A DNA stretch of 47,786 nucleotides from Spirulina sp. SIO3F2. GTDB taxonomy: Bacteria; Cyanobacteriota; Cyanobacteriia; Cyanobacteriales; Spirulinaceae. The notes beneath the pieces are model-generated. The model did no database searches. It was not told the origin of the DNA and was given only the letters and a program-made list of their open reading frames with translations. Positions within the stretch are counted from its first letter, which is position 1; each line of letters starts with the position of its first letter. Position numbers and translations under genes: made by a program. Of this stretch, positions 9,801-17,800 are shown piece by piece. Where the stretch lies: assembly GCA_010672165.1 (NCBI GenBank), contig JAAHHN010000024.1, forward strand, positions 1 through 47,786, given 5' to 3'.

Positions 9801-11161
9801 ACTGTGCCTCGAATGAACCGATCGCAGACCTCACTGATGAATCAACAGATACGCCAACCGAGGGTCAGAGCACGATTGATCCTGTTGTTGAAGAGCTTGA
9901 AGTCGGACAGGTGAATGACTTCAGCACATTTGCTGATGTTCCTCCTCTCACCCTCCAAGAAAGCCAAACCATCCTCAAGCGAATTGCCACAGATACGGGC
10001 ATTCAGCCCAGCTTGGTCTATTTCCAATATGCACCCAGCGCGATCGCTCAAACCCCAAGTCCAAATCCCCTTATCGCCAGTACAGATCTTGCACAGTTGG
10101 GCGATCTATACCTCAGCCAAAACACCCCGGAGAATTCCCAGGATCAACTGCAAATTGTATTGGTTACGCCTGAAGGAATGCCCATCATTAAGCGGCCACT
10201 AGGGGCAACCCGTGCTCAGGTTACACCGGTGATTCGTCGCTTCACACGGCATCTCAACCGACAGTCTCATCGTTATCTTGATGCAGCTCAGCAGCTCTAT
10301 GATTGGCTGATTCGCCCCCTTGAAGGAGACTTGGCAACTCAAGGCGTTCAGAACATCTCGATCATTGCCGATGAAGGGTTGCGATCGCTCCCCATTGCCG
10401 CGCTGCATGATGGTGAACGGTTTGTGATTGAGCGATACAGTGTGGGCCTGATGCCCAGTTTATCTTTGGTTGATTCCCGCTACCGTGTGCTCAATACTCC
10501 GAATATCCTGGCGATGGGGGCGTCCGAATTTACCCAACTCACAGATTTACCCGCAGTCCCCCTTGAGCTAGACCTCATTACCCAAGGACAGCGTCAGCCA
10601 CCGCTGCTCAATGAAGCCTTCACTGCCGCAAACTTGCAAACCCAAAGCCGCGATCGCAGCTTCGATATTTTGCACTTGGCTACCCATGCGGTTTTCCAAG
10701 CGGGCGCACCGGATCAAGCTTATGTGCAGCTTTGGGGGGATGAAGCCTTACAGCTCCATAGTTTCCGCGATCTCAAACTCTATCAAGACCCTGCTCTAGA
10801 GCTATTGATCCTGTCAGCTTGTCAGACCGCTTTAGGTGATGCTAATGCAGAATTGGGGTTTGCAGGCTCAGCTTTGCAAGCAGGCGTTAAATCAGTGTTA
10901 GCAAGCCTTTGGCAAGTGTCTGATCTAGGCACAATGCGCTTAATGAGTGAGTTTTATACACAGTTAGCTGACCCCGCAGTAACGATTAAAGCGGAGGCCC
11001 TGCGCCAAGCGCAATTGAGTTTGTTGCGGGGGGAAGCGACGGTTCAAGATGGCTTCTTGGGGGATCTGCCCCTCCCGCCGGAACTAGCGCGATATCAAAA
11101 TGCAGATTTAACCCATCCTTATCATTGGAGTGCGTTTACATTGGTGGGTAGTCCTTGGTGA
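6887..11161 (+). CDS. Secreted TPS-DUF4347-beta-helix-CHAT protein (second paralogue)
   Basis: Close paralogue of the gene at 2578-6729 with the same architecture. ATG 6887 is preferred because it starts a compact signal peptide ([14 protein letters not shown] ... EAIAQ); an in-frame TTG at 6857 would add ten residues. The TPS domain has NSNL in place of NPNL, then NPAGIVFG. The DUF4347-like segment has Cys428 (LLYSC). The beta-helix repeats (about nt 8600-9480) vary more than in the first paralogue. A choice-of-anchor-Q-like stretch (GSPAINAG ... DIGAYE), a Cys pair (967, 973) and the CHAT domain with His1267 and Cys1312 (LSACQTALG) complete it. The tandem arrangement with 157 bases between the genes points to a local duplication. 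Role as for the neighbour: exported caspase-like protein, substrate unknown. Confidence 0.87.
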   Translation: MPQSSLRMGRAIALTLRYSIAPIVLCTAPEAIAQSITAATDGTGTIITIDGSTYTIQGGTQAGTNLFHSFQALGLSTGEIADFLSNPSVTNILGRVTGGDPSIINGLIQVTGANSNLYLMNPAGIVFGSGASLNVGGDFYATTGDRIDFANGGFNATGANDYATLVGAPNQFAFLSEQPGAILNFGDLTIEQNLNLVGGTVLNEGAIASAQGHVTLAAVPGERLVRMSEPGMLLSLEVAEGAIAGGIQPVDLPTLLTGAEQLTNHSAGVPPVTHSLNIGDLIIDGDVSGQRVDLYAAGQVTPTNADFVQGDTRVIRFSETGESPDQAVFIDRRADSPEALLYGAEAGTVSQIIEREENGISVISDQLAVISESVGQLESVAIIAEGNAGNFWLGNQWIRNENIADYAAQLQSWGEALTANADILLYSCFTALGATGEALVQGIADLTGADVAASVDATGSANYDANWELETSTGGIEADNPFTAETLANWEGKLATRTVTNNATSGARTLRDALTDSGGGFATAVAAGDNIIFNLTGSTTINLGNNAITWSTDNLTIDGSNVGGDNVVVNGGGSDRVFNINADNVIIQNLTIQNGGVEERGGGINHAGSGILSLSNTTVTGNRADNTGNNGGGIFSDGAVTLTNSIVSGNTAGSGGGGIWSRDTLTLTNSMVYNNSARTSGGGVNGNANVNLTNSSVSNNSSTIGGGINGDVVSLTNTTVSGNSASALGGGVYGNTLTLTDSTVSNNSAFQSGGIQSNNGLTLTRSTVSGNSATSQGGGIYNSSTGGLTLINATVSGNTAGTSGGGIFSHAPVTLTNSTIAFNSADQGGGLYIGGSPLSNTIANTIIANNTAGTAGPDIHADLNSSTVQNSLIQNTAEANNLTATNSILGQDPLLGPLQNNGGSTQTHALQAGSPAINAGDNELFTATPATDQTGNARIVNGIVDIGAYELPEATTTTTPTATPLTCDVVDDCASNEPIADLTDESTDTPTEGQSTIDPVVEELEVGQVNDFSTFADVPPLTLQESQTILKRIATDTGIQPSLVYFQYAPSAIAQTPSPNPLIASTDLAQLGDLYLSQNTPENSQDQLQIVLVTPEGMPIIKRPLGATRAQVTPVIRRFTRHLNRQSHRYLDAAQQLYDWLIRPLEGDLATQGVQNISIIADEGLRSLPIAALHDGERFVIERYSVGLMPSLSLVDSRYRVLNTPNILAMGASEFTQLTDLPAVPLELDLITQGQRQPPLLNEAFTAANLQTQSRDRSFDILHLATHAVFQAGAPDQAYVQLWGDEALQLHSFRDLKLYQDPALELLILSACQTALGDANAELGFAGSALQAGVKSVLASLWQVSDLGTMRLMSEFYTQLADPAVTIKAEALRQAQLSLLRGEATVQDGFLGDLPLPPELARYQNADLTHPYHWSAFTLVGSPW
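7686..7700 (+). repeat. In-frame palindromic repeat CAGGCG-TCC-CGCCTG
   Basis: A perfect 6-base stem with a 3-base loop lies inside the second CHAT gene, in a segment ([10 protein letters not shown]) that the first paralogue lacks. The complementary string AGGCGGGACGCC occurs again in non-coding DNA at 13920-13931, so this looks like a dispersed repeat taken into the reading frame. Confidence 0.6.
7968..8002 (+). repeat. In-frame heptanucleotide tandem repeat (STRR type), second copy
   Basis: The same five 7-base units as at 3611-3645, differing at one position (CAGTCAT for CAGTTAT), at the equivalent place in the paralogue. The repeat therefore probably predates the duplication of the two genes and has been kept in frame since. 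Confidence 0.8.
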
Positions 11162-11163
11162 GT

Positions 11164-11196
11164 TCAGAATCCGGAATTTGGAATTCCGAATTCTGA
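11164..11196 (+). repeat. Long hairpin immediately after CHAT gene stop
   Basis: TCAGAATCCGGAATT and AATTCCGAATTCTGA form a 15-base stem with one mismatch around a TGG loop, three bases after the stop codon. There is no T-run, so it may be a processing site, a weak terminator or a repeat-family hairpin related to the GAATTCGGA copies at 6734-6756. Confidence 0.6.
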
Positions 11197-11237
11197 CTGC
11201 GGAGTGGATTTAGGATGTTTGCCACCCATGCAAGCGG

Positions 11238-11516
11238 TTAAGCCAAACTCCAGATATCTGAAGTGGCCACCAAATTCAAACCGACAAAGGTAATTTGGCC
11301 CCCACCAACGTTGCTCAAATCTACCTGAAGGCCAGCGGCGGTGGTGCTAGCGAGAGCGTCATCGGCGGTGATAGCGCCATTGCCTGTGCTGTCTAGGGCG
11401 CCTAAAGAGAGGACTGCATTGAAATTCACCAGGTCAATTTTGTCGATCCCAGCTTCAAAGCCAGTGATCTGGTCAGCGCCAAATGTGTAAATATCTTGTG
11501 CCCCATCGCTCCACAT
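11238..11516 (-). pseudogene. RTX/calcium-binding-type C-terminal fragment
   Basis: A 92-residue minus-strand reading frame begins MWSDGAQDIYTF, then ADQITGFEAGIDKIDLVNFN, an EF-hand-like DSTGNGAITADDA stretch, and a hydrophobic GLQVDLSNVGGGQITFVGLN close. This is the pattern of the extreme C-terminus of haemolysin-type or serralysin-like calcium-binding secreted proteins. The glycine-aspartate nonapeptide repeats that should precede it are absent, and a TAG stop lies one codon before the ATG. No ribosome-binding site is apparent. I read it as the remnant of a larger gene whose 5' part has been lost next to the CHAT locus. A short independent secreted protein cannot be excluded. Confidence 0.5.
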
Positions 11517-11538
11517 GGTCTATGATGATTCAAATCTG

Positions 11539-11573
11539 TTACTCGCTACTCGTTACTCACTACTGATTCACTC
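11539..11573. repeat. Heptanucleotide repeat at the 3' end of the sensor kinase gene
   Basis: Units TTACTCG, CTACTCG, TTACTCA, CTACTGA, TTCACTC run in 7-base register. The stop codon of the minus-strand kinase (11546-11548) lies in the second unit, so the repeat supplies the kinase's last residues (LSESVVSNE) and its stop. Confidence 0.65.
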
Positions 11574-12736
11574 AACGGCAACTGCGCCACAATCCGACAG
11601 CCCTGCCCTAGCTGACTCTCAATCTGACAATTCCCCCCTAGCGATCGCGCCCGTTCCTGCATCCCCTGCAAGCCAAAACCCGTGCGATTTTGCCCCGTAT
11701 TAAAGCCTTGGCCATCATCTTGGAGCATCAGGCGGATGCTGCGATGATTTTTTTGCACCGAGAGCTGAATCTGGCTGGCTTGGGCATACTTGCAAATGTT
11801 GGTGAGACCCTCTTGCAAGATGCGATAGATTGCAGTTTTAACGGGCTCAGGCAGGGCGTTGGGGAGTTGAATTTGCGTCTGGGGCATAATGCCTGTGGAG
11901 CGTTGTACATCTTCGAGGAGGGTGGCGATCGCCCCCTCCAGCGTTTGGCCTTCCAAGGGATGAACGCGTAGCGTCCGCACAGATGCCCGAACCTCCCGTA
12001 AGGCTTGCTTGCCCTGATCTTTCGCCTCCTGGAGCAATGCTTTAGCCTCAGGCGGGTCAACGTCCAGGAGTCGGAGGGCGGCTTCCAAATGCAAATTAAA
12101 CACGGTCAAAGAATGACCCAAGGAATCATGAATTTCCCGCGCAATCCGATTGCGCTCTTGGAGCGTAGCCATCTCTTCAGCCCGCATGGCATAGTCCCGG
12201 AGTTGGCGATTGGCGATCGCCAACTGCTCTCGGCTATGGCGCTCCGTGAGTACCGCATCCACCAACAGTTGCAAAAACACCACCACCAAGGCCAGCAGCA
12301 GCGTGGATGTGATTAAGAAGATGCCCCAGCGTTCGCCATTGCCAAAACTAAAGCGCCGGGGCACGTGTTGCAAGCGAGTCAAGAGGTAGATGCCAAAAAT
12401 TGCGCCAGATGTGAGCCAACGATGGTGTTTGCTGAAAATAAAACTATTGCGCAACAGGGTAATCAGACAGAGCAAGGTAAACAAACGCAAACGTCCCCAG
12501 GTTGAGGCGATGAGCAGAATAACAATCTCTGAGACCAGATAGCTGCCCTTTTCCCAGCGGCTCCGAGGCAAAGCTGACCCCATCACCGCAAAGCCCCCGA
12601 TTAATGCTAGGTTCAATAGCGATCGCGGCCAGGGCGGATTCAGTAGTACCATGACCAGCACCTCACTGGTGGCCACCAGGCCCAGTAATGCCCATTCGAG
12701 GTAACGCAAAAAGTAGAGGGGATGGCGATCGGACAT
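11546..12736 (-). CDS. Membrane sensor histidine kinase, NarL/DesK type
   Basis: A 396-residue kinase. ATG 12736 is chosen over an in-frame TTG at 12760. The N-terminal 160 residues are hydrophobic and contain about five or six membrane spans, a likely ligand-free or membrane-state sensor. A short coiled coil leads to a HisKA_3 domain: residues 196-206 read NRIAREIHDSL, with His203 as the phospho-acceptor. A HATPase_c domain follows, with an N-box-like LQEGLTNICKYA and the GFGLQGMQERA glycine box. Kinases of this class phosphorylate LuxR/NarL-type response regulators, but none is next to it, so the partner is unknown. The divergent neighbour is a Spy/CpxP-like periplasmic protein, which makes an envelope-stress role a reasonable guess only. 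The C-terminal tail and stop come from a heptanucleotide repeat. Confidence 0.88.
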   Translation of the reverse strand: MSDRHPLYFLRYLEWALLGLVATSEVLVMVLLNPPWPRSLLNLALIGGFAVMGSALPRSRWEKGSYLVSEIVILLIASTWGRLRLFTLLCLITLLRNSFIFSKHHRWLTSGAIFGIYLLTRLQHVPRRFSFGNGERWGIFLITSTLLLALVVVFLQLLVDAVLTERHSREQLAIANRQLRDYAMRAEEMATLQERNRIAREIHDSLGHSLTVFNLHLEAALRLLDVDPPEAKALLQEAKDQGKQALREVRASVRTLRVHPLEGQTLEGAIATLLEDVQRSTGIMPQTQIQLPNALPEPVKTAIYRILQEGLTNICKYAQASQIQLSVQKNHRSIRLMLQDDGQGFNTGQNRTGFGLQGMQERARSLGGNCQIESQLGQGCRIVAQLPLSESVVSNE

Positions 12737-12789
12737 TACAACAAAAACTCGGCTGGCCAATTATAGAATCCACCCAGCTCACTCCACCT

Positions 12790-12803
12790 GGGACGATCGT
12801 CCC
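12790..12803. promoter_or_regulatory. Perfect 14-base palindrome between divergent genes
   Basis: GGGACGATCGTCCC lies in the 215-base region between the divergent sensor kinase and the Spy-like gene, 54 bases before the kinase ATG. The symmetry and position fit an operator for a dimeric regulator, though its CGATCG core also overlaps the HIP1-like word common in this genome. Confidence 0.4.
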
Positions 12804-12951
12804 AAACGCATTCAGGACTCTAGGCTCAAGCCAAGGGCAATAGCTGCCGCCTAAGATGACAGTATCGAATCAAGGCAATGCGCAATAACCCACAAAACTG
12901 CTTTGGCATCTGCCCTGATTGCTCAACACTCCATTCCTCTAAAAGAACGTA

Positions 12952-13695
12952 ATGACTATGAAACGAACTTTCCTCACCATCCTTGCCGCTGCTTCTTTAA
13001 TCACCGTTGCTGCGCTGCCCCTGATGAGCGCTCAGGCTAAGGGCGATCGCCTTGCCCAGGAGCTGAATTTGACTGAGACCCAACAAACTCAGATGGAGGC
13101 GCTACGAGATGAAACCCGCGCCGAGATGGAAAACATCTTGACTGCTGAACAACGGACTGAGCTAGAAGCGGCTGTCGCTAACGGTGAAAACCCCCGTCGT
13201 GCCCTGCGTGGATTAGATCTCACCAACACCCAACGGTCACAGATGCGTGAGATCAAGGATGATAAGCACGAGCAAATGTCTGAAATCCTGACCCCTGAAC
13301 AGCTAACACAACTAGAGCAAATGCGTGGTGAGCGGGGCAAAGCGGGTCGCACTAAAGAAGGGGGTAAAGGTGAGCGGTTTGAACGTCTTGCCCAAGAACT
13401 CGATCTGACTGATAGCCAGCGCGACCAACTCCAAGCCCTGCGAGAAGAAGCCCGTGCTGAGATTCAAAACGTCCTGACCGCTGACCAACGGGACGAAGTC
13501 GAGGCTGCAGTGGCTAATGGCGAACGCCCTCGTCGCGCCCTACGCAATCTAGACCTTACGGATGCTCAACGGGAGCAGATGCGCACTATTAAGGAAGATA
13601 AGCAAGCTCGCATGGCTGAAATTTTGACGCCTGAACAATTGACTCAATTGGAGGAACTGCGCGAATCTCGTCAAAATGAGCGGGGTAATCGTTAA
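12952..13695 (+). CDS. Spy/CpxP-like periplasmic LTxxQ protein with internal duplication
   Basis: A 247-residue exported, highly charged helical protein. Residues 1-29 form a signal peptide (cleavage after SAQA). The mature part is two copies of a unit of about 100 residues, starting at 33 and 145. Each contains LAQEL(N/D)LT..Q, ILTAEQR or VLTADQR, VANGE.PRRALR and ILTPEQLTQLE. LTxxQ motifs mark the Spy/CpxP/zinc-resistance fold, small periplasmic chaperones or stress sensors that usually act as dimers of a single copy. A tandem fusion could form a covalent dimer. There is no cysteine, so disulphide chemistry is not involved. The start may be ATG 12952 or 12958. It is divergent from the sensor kinase at 12736, and a chaperone or signalling role in the envelope is inferred. 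Confidence 0.78.
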   Translation: MTMKRTFLTILAAASLITVAALPLMSAQAKGDRLAQELNLTETQQTQMEALRDETRAEMENILTAEQRTELEAAVANGENPRRALRGLDLTNTQRSQMREIKDDKHEQMSEILTPEQLTQLEQMRGERGKAGRTKEGGKGERFERLAQELDLTDSQRDQLQALREEARAEIQNVLTADQRDEVEAAVANGERPRRALRNLDLTDAQREQMRTIKEDKQARMAEILTPEQLTQLEELRESRQNERGNR

Positions 13696-13713
13696 GTCTT
13701 GGCTTCAGCCATG

Positions 13714-13733
13714 TGACGGTTTGACAACCGTCA
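13714..13733 (+). terminator. Hairpin after the Spy-like gene
   Basis: TGACGGTT and AACCGTCA pair perfectly around a TGAC loop, 18 bases after the stop codon. No T-run follows, so it is either a weak terminator or a 3'-end-stabilising hairpin. TTGACA at 13721-13726 inside it could also be a -35 box for downstream transcription. Confidence 0.45.
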
Positions 13734-13770
13734 AATCGCGTAAACCTTATCATCGACACCGCCTACAATA

Positions 13771-13836
13771 GAAAAACAACTCCATAGACCATCGGGGAAA
13801 AGTTCAGCCTTATCAGAACTTTTCCCCTCTTTTCTT
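13771..13836 (+). ncRNA. Candidate small RNA ending at a strong terminator
   Basis: A -10-like TACAAT at 13764-13769 is followed 25 bases later by a strong intrinsic terminator. The predicted transcript is about 60 bases. No known RNA family was recognised. It could equally be the read-through terminator of the Spy-like gene. Confidence 0.25.
13794..13836 (+). terminator. Strong intrinsic terminator
   Basis: A perfect 12-base stem, GGGGAAAAGTTC with GAACTTTTCCCC, encloses a 10-base loop and is followed by TCTTTTCTT. It lies about 100 bases beyond the Spy-like gene. Confidence 0.8.
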
Positions 13837-14097
13837 GGCGATTGAATCCATACAAGCAGCACAAAGAAAACGTATTGGGTAAGATTTGCTAGCTCTCTAT
13901 CCTGGATTATTCATCAGGTAGGCGGGACGCCATAAGTGTCAACTTAAGGTTTTGATGGCAGTGTCAAGTCCTACATATAGCGTATTCTCTGATTGCATCT
14001 CCTAAATGTGGAATGACTCGGTGATAGTGCAAAATAGGTAGCTTGTACTTCAATTCACAAAAGCCTTATAAGCTGTCTATTTGAGAAACTCTGAAAT

Positions 14098-14120
14098 CCG
14101 CTTGATACAAGCGGTTTTTT
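14098..14120 (+). terminator. Strong intrinsic terminator with no upstream gene
   Basis: CCGCTTG and CAAGCGG pair around an ATA loop and are followed by six T residues. The nearest upstream protein gene ends 400 bases earlier and already has its own terminator, so this one may end an unannotated RNA. Confidence 0.8.
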
Positions 14121-14149
14121 CTTAACTTGGCGCCTATGGCAATACGCCT

Positions 14150-14185
14150 GCGCTACGGTCTTTTCTCAATTACAATCCGTAGCGC
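14150..14185. repeat. Inverted repeat of a dispersed cyanobacterial element
   Basis: GCGCTACGG (14150-14158) and CCGTAGCGC (14177-14185) form a hairpin. Words typical of cyanobacterial extragenic repeats follow (GGTCGCTGAGCGGAGT, CCTCCCGAAGGGAT, CATCTTGCCCGCTA) up to about 14248. Confidence 0.55.
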
Positions 14186-14575
14186 GGATGGTCGCTGAGC
14201 GGAGTTGTTGGTGTAGCCTCCCGAAGGGATAGTACATCTTGCCCGCTATTTTGCTGAATCAAGTTTCTAAAATCTTTTGGCGAGAGTCATAAATAAAGCA
14301 GGTTATCTTGGACAATGACATCTGAAAATCCCTTCATCCTTTGAGCCATATAGTGTTAGTCCCTTTAACAGCATACGCTCCATCAATTAATTCCCTGACT
14401 CTCATTGGTTCGGGTGGCGTTTAACAATAGCCTCTAGAGTACCGTTATGAGTCTGAATACTGGTCTGAACCGATATGCCATAGGGTGCAGCGTATTGGGT
14501 GATAGGCGCTACTCATCCTACAACTCACAGCTCTTATCCCCGACCCCGATTCTGCTGCTATCATATCCTGAAGCG

Positions 14576-14636
14576 TAGGGTGGGCAAATTCTTATAATGT
14601 GTTACATAAGTAGCAGATTGTTTTTTGCTCACCTTA
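14576..14636. repeat. MITE-like inverted repeat
   Basis: TAGGGTGGGCAAA (14576-14588) and TTTGCTCACCTTA (14624-14636) are inverted with two mismatches around a 35-base AT-rich centre. The arm shares GGGTGGGCA with the palindrome at 21180. Confidence 0.45.
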
Positions 14637-14827
14637 CCTATTTACCCCATCTAATTAGTGATCAGCGTAGAGATAACTAACATTTGGCAAAGGTCTCACC
14701 ATTTTTCAATCCAGCAGTTCTTCAACTGCCTTAACACAAACGTGATGATTTCTGATCCAGATTTCTCACCCTAATACTCGAAGAAGACCATAGCTGTCCC
14801 CCGGCTTGGCAATTATGTATTCCAGTG

Positions 14828-17800
14828 ATGATGCTGAACCTGACTGACTATCAAGAGACTGAATTACTCTATACGGGAACCCGGACCTTAGTTTATCGCG
14901 CCCTGCGTTTAAAGGATGAACGGCCCGTTATTGTTAAAGTCTTACAGAATCCCCAACCGCCTTTCAATGAACTGGTTCAATTTCGTAACCAATACATCAT
15001 CATCCAGAATCTGGATTCTCCCTTAATTGTCCGACCACTTGCCCTCGAGCGATATGGAAACAGCTATGCCCTGGTTATGCCGGACGAGGGTGCCGTATCG
15101 TTGCCAGACTATTGGCAAGAACGAGCTAAAGATATGGGTACATTTCTACCCATTGCGATTCAGCTTGCCCAAGCCCTCCACGAATTAAGCCAACAGCGGA
15201 TTATTCACAAAGATATCAAGCCGGCCAATATCATCATCCATCCCACAACTGGGCAAGTCAAACTCATCGACTTCTCGATTTCGACCCTACTCCCCAAGGA
15301 AACCCAAAGTCTGCAACCGCCCAATCAGTTAGAAGGCTCTTTGGCCTATATTTCGCCGGAACAAACCGGGCGCATGAATCGAGGCATTGACTATCGCAGC
15401 GATTTTTATGCCTTGGGGGTTACCTTTTACGAACTCTTAACCGGTCAACTTCCGTTCGCCAGTCCTGATCGCCTCGAACTTGTCCATTGTCATATCGCTA
15501 AAGCACCACCATTGGCGATTCTCAGCACACAGTTTGCGATTCCAGATACGTTGGTGTTGATCATCCAGAAGTTAATGGCAAAGAATGCAGAAGATCGTTA
15601 TCAGAGTGCATTAGGACTCAAAAGTGACTTAGAAAACTGCCTACGACAATGGCAAACTCACGGAACAATTAAGCCGTTTGAACTGGGAGAGCAGGATGAA
15701 AGTGAGCACTTTAATATTCCCGAAAAATTATACGGGCGAGATGCAGAAGTACAAACATTACTCGCCGCATTTGATCGAGTTGCAGTGGGTGGGCGCGAAA
15801 TGATGCTGGTGGCCGGATTTTCTGGCATCGGCAAAACTGCTGTTGTCAACGAAGTTCACAAACCCATTGTGCGCCACTCTGGCTACTTTATTGAAGGGAA
15901 ATTTGATCAATTCAATCGTAATATTCCCTTTAGCGCCTTTGTACAAGCCTTTCGAGACCTAATGGGGCAATTACTCGGCGAATCTGATGCTGAGTTAGCC
16001 CGTTGGCAGACTAAAATCCTCGCCGCAGTGGGTGAAAATGGACAAGTTCTGATTGAGGTTATTCCCGAACTCGAACGCATTATTGGGGAGCAGCCTCCAG
16101 CTCCAGAACTCTCAGGTAGTGCTGCCCAGAATCGTTTTAACCTTCTGTTTGAGAAATTTATTGCAGTTTTCACCACTCCAGAGCATCCCTTAACTATCTT
16201 TATCGATGACTGGCAATGGGCTGACTCAGCCTCACTGAACTTAATGAAAGTACTGATGGGAGACAATCAGACTGGGTATTTGCTGTTGCTGGGTGCTTAT
16301 CGAGATAACGAAGTCTTCCCCACCCATCCACTGATGTTAACGTTAGCAGAACTGGAAAAGCAACAAACCACAATTTCGACCATTACCCTCACCCCTTTAT
16401 CAAACGGTCATATTAATCAATTAGTTGCGGAAACCCTGAGTTGCACAACAGAATTAGCTACGTCTCTCACTGACTTAGTCTATCAAAAAACCCAAGGTAA
16501 TCCCTTTTTTACCAATCGATTTCTCAACGGGCTACATGAAGACCAATTAATTACATTCAATCAAAACTTGGGACATTGGCAATGGGATTTAGTGGCAGTG
16601 CAAGATGCTGCACTCACCGATAATGTGGTGGAATTTATGGCAAGACGCTTACAAAAATTGCCATGTGCGACTCAAGACGTATTGAAATTGGCGGCTTGCA
16701 TCGGTAACCAGTTTGATTTAGAGACCTTAACGATTGTTTGTGAAATGCCGACGGAGGACGTCGCTGCTCATTTATGGAGTGCTCTGCGAGAGGGGTTGAT
16801 CTTACCCCAAAGCCAGGCCTATAAATTTTTCCAGGGACGAGAAAAAGACAAGAGTCAAGCTGAGGGGATTGTTGTAGATTATCGTTTCTTGCACGATCGC
16901 GTGCAGCAAGCCGCCTATTTGCTGATTCCAGACAACCAAAAACAAGCAACGCATTATCGAATTGGCCAGCAAATGTTCTCTTACTTTTCGCTTGAAGAGC
17001 GAGATGAAAAAATATTCGACATTGTCAATCAAATCAATGTCGGCAGAACTGCAATCACCAATGAGTCCGAGAAAGAATGGTTGATTGACCTTAATTGTAT
17101 GGCCGGGCAAAAGGCAAAGGGGGCAACTGCTTATACAGCAGCTAAAACTTATTTTAAAGTTGGTATTGAGGCATTGGGAGCAGATGCCTGGCAGACTGAG
17201 TATGAACAAGCTTTCAAGTTGTATTTGAGTCTTGCTGAAACCGAGTTCATGAGTGTAGATCTTGACGCCTTGGATTACACGCTTGGGCAGCTAATGGATT
17301 TTGCTAAATCCCCCCTAGATCGTGCCCAAGCCTACGTTATAAAAGTTAACCAAAGTGGTTTACAGGGTGCTTATGAAAAAGCGATCGCCACAAGTTTGGA
17401 GGGATTAAAAAGTTTAGGAATTGTTATAGAGATTGAGAATATCAAAGAATTGTTTCAAACTGAGTTTGAGGCATTAGAGAAAGAGCTTGAAAATTATTCG
17501 ATGGAGTCGTTGTTGAACTTGCCAACTGCGACTGATCCCAAGATTCAAGTCGCACTCGGGTTGCTGATGAACATGATCTCTTCATCCTACCTCACGTCAA
17601 ACTTTGAGCTTTATAGTTATTCAATTATCAAGAATATTCAACTCTCTCTTGAATATGGCAATACCCATAACTCTATTTCAGCCTATGCTAACTATGGTTT
17701 GCTTTTAGGTGTGCTGCTGGGCCATTACCACAAAGGTGTTGAGATTGCTGAATTAGCAATCCAGCTGAGTTATAAGCTCAATAGTAAGTCCCAACGGGCA

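Larger units (their letters stand above)
13837..14827. other. Gene-free stretch with repeats and a second terminator
   Basis: No convincing protein gene is seen on either strand in about 990 bases. The stretch contains AGGCGGGACGCC (13920), two AGTGTCAA words at 13935 and 13960, a terminator at 14098, and inverted repeats at 14150-14185 and 14576-14636. A short minus-strand frame at 14402-14514 without a start codon may be a gene remnant. The mixture resembles a decayed insertion or repeat landing site. Confidence 0.5.
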
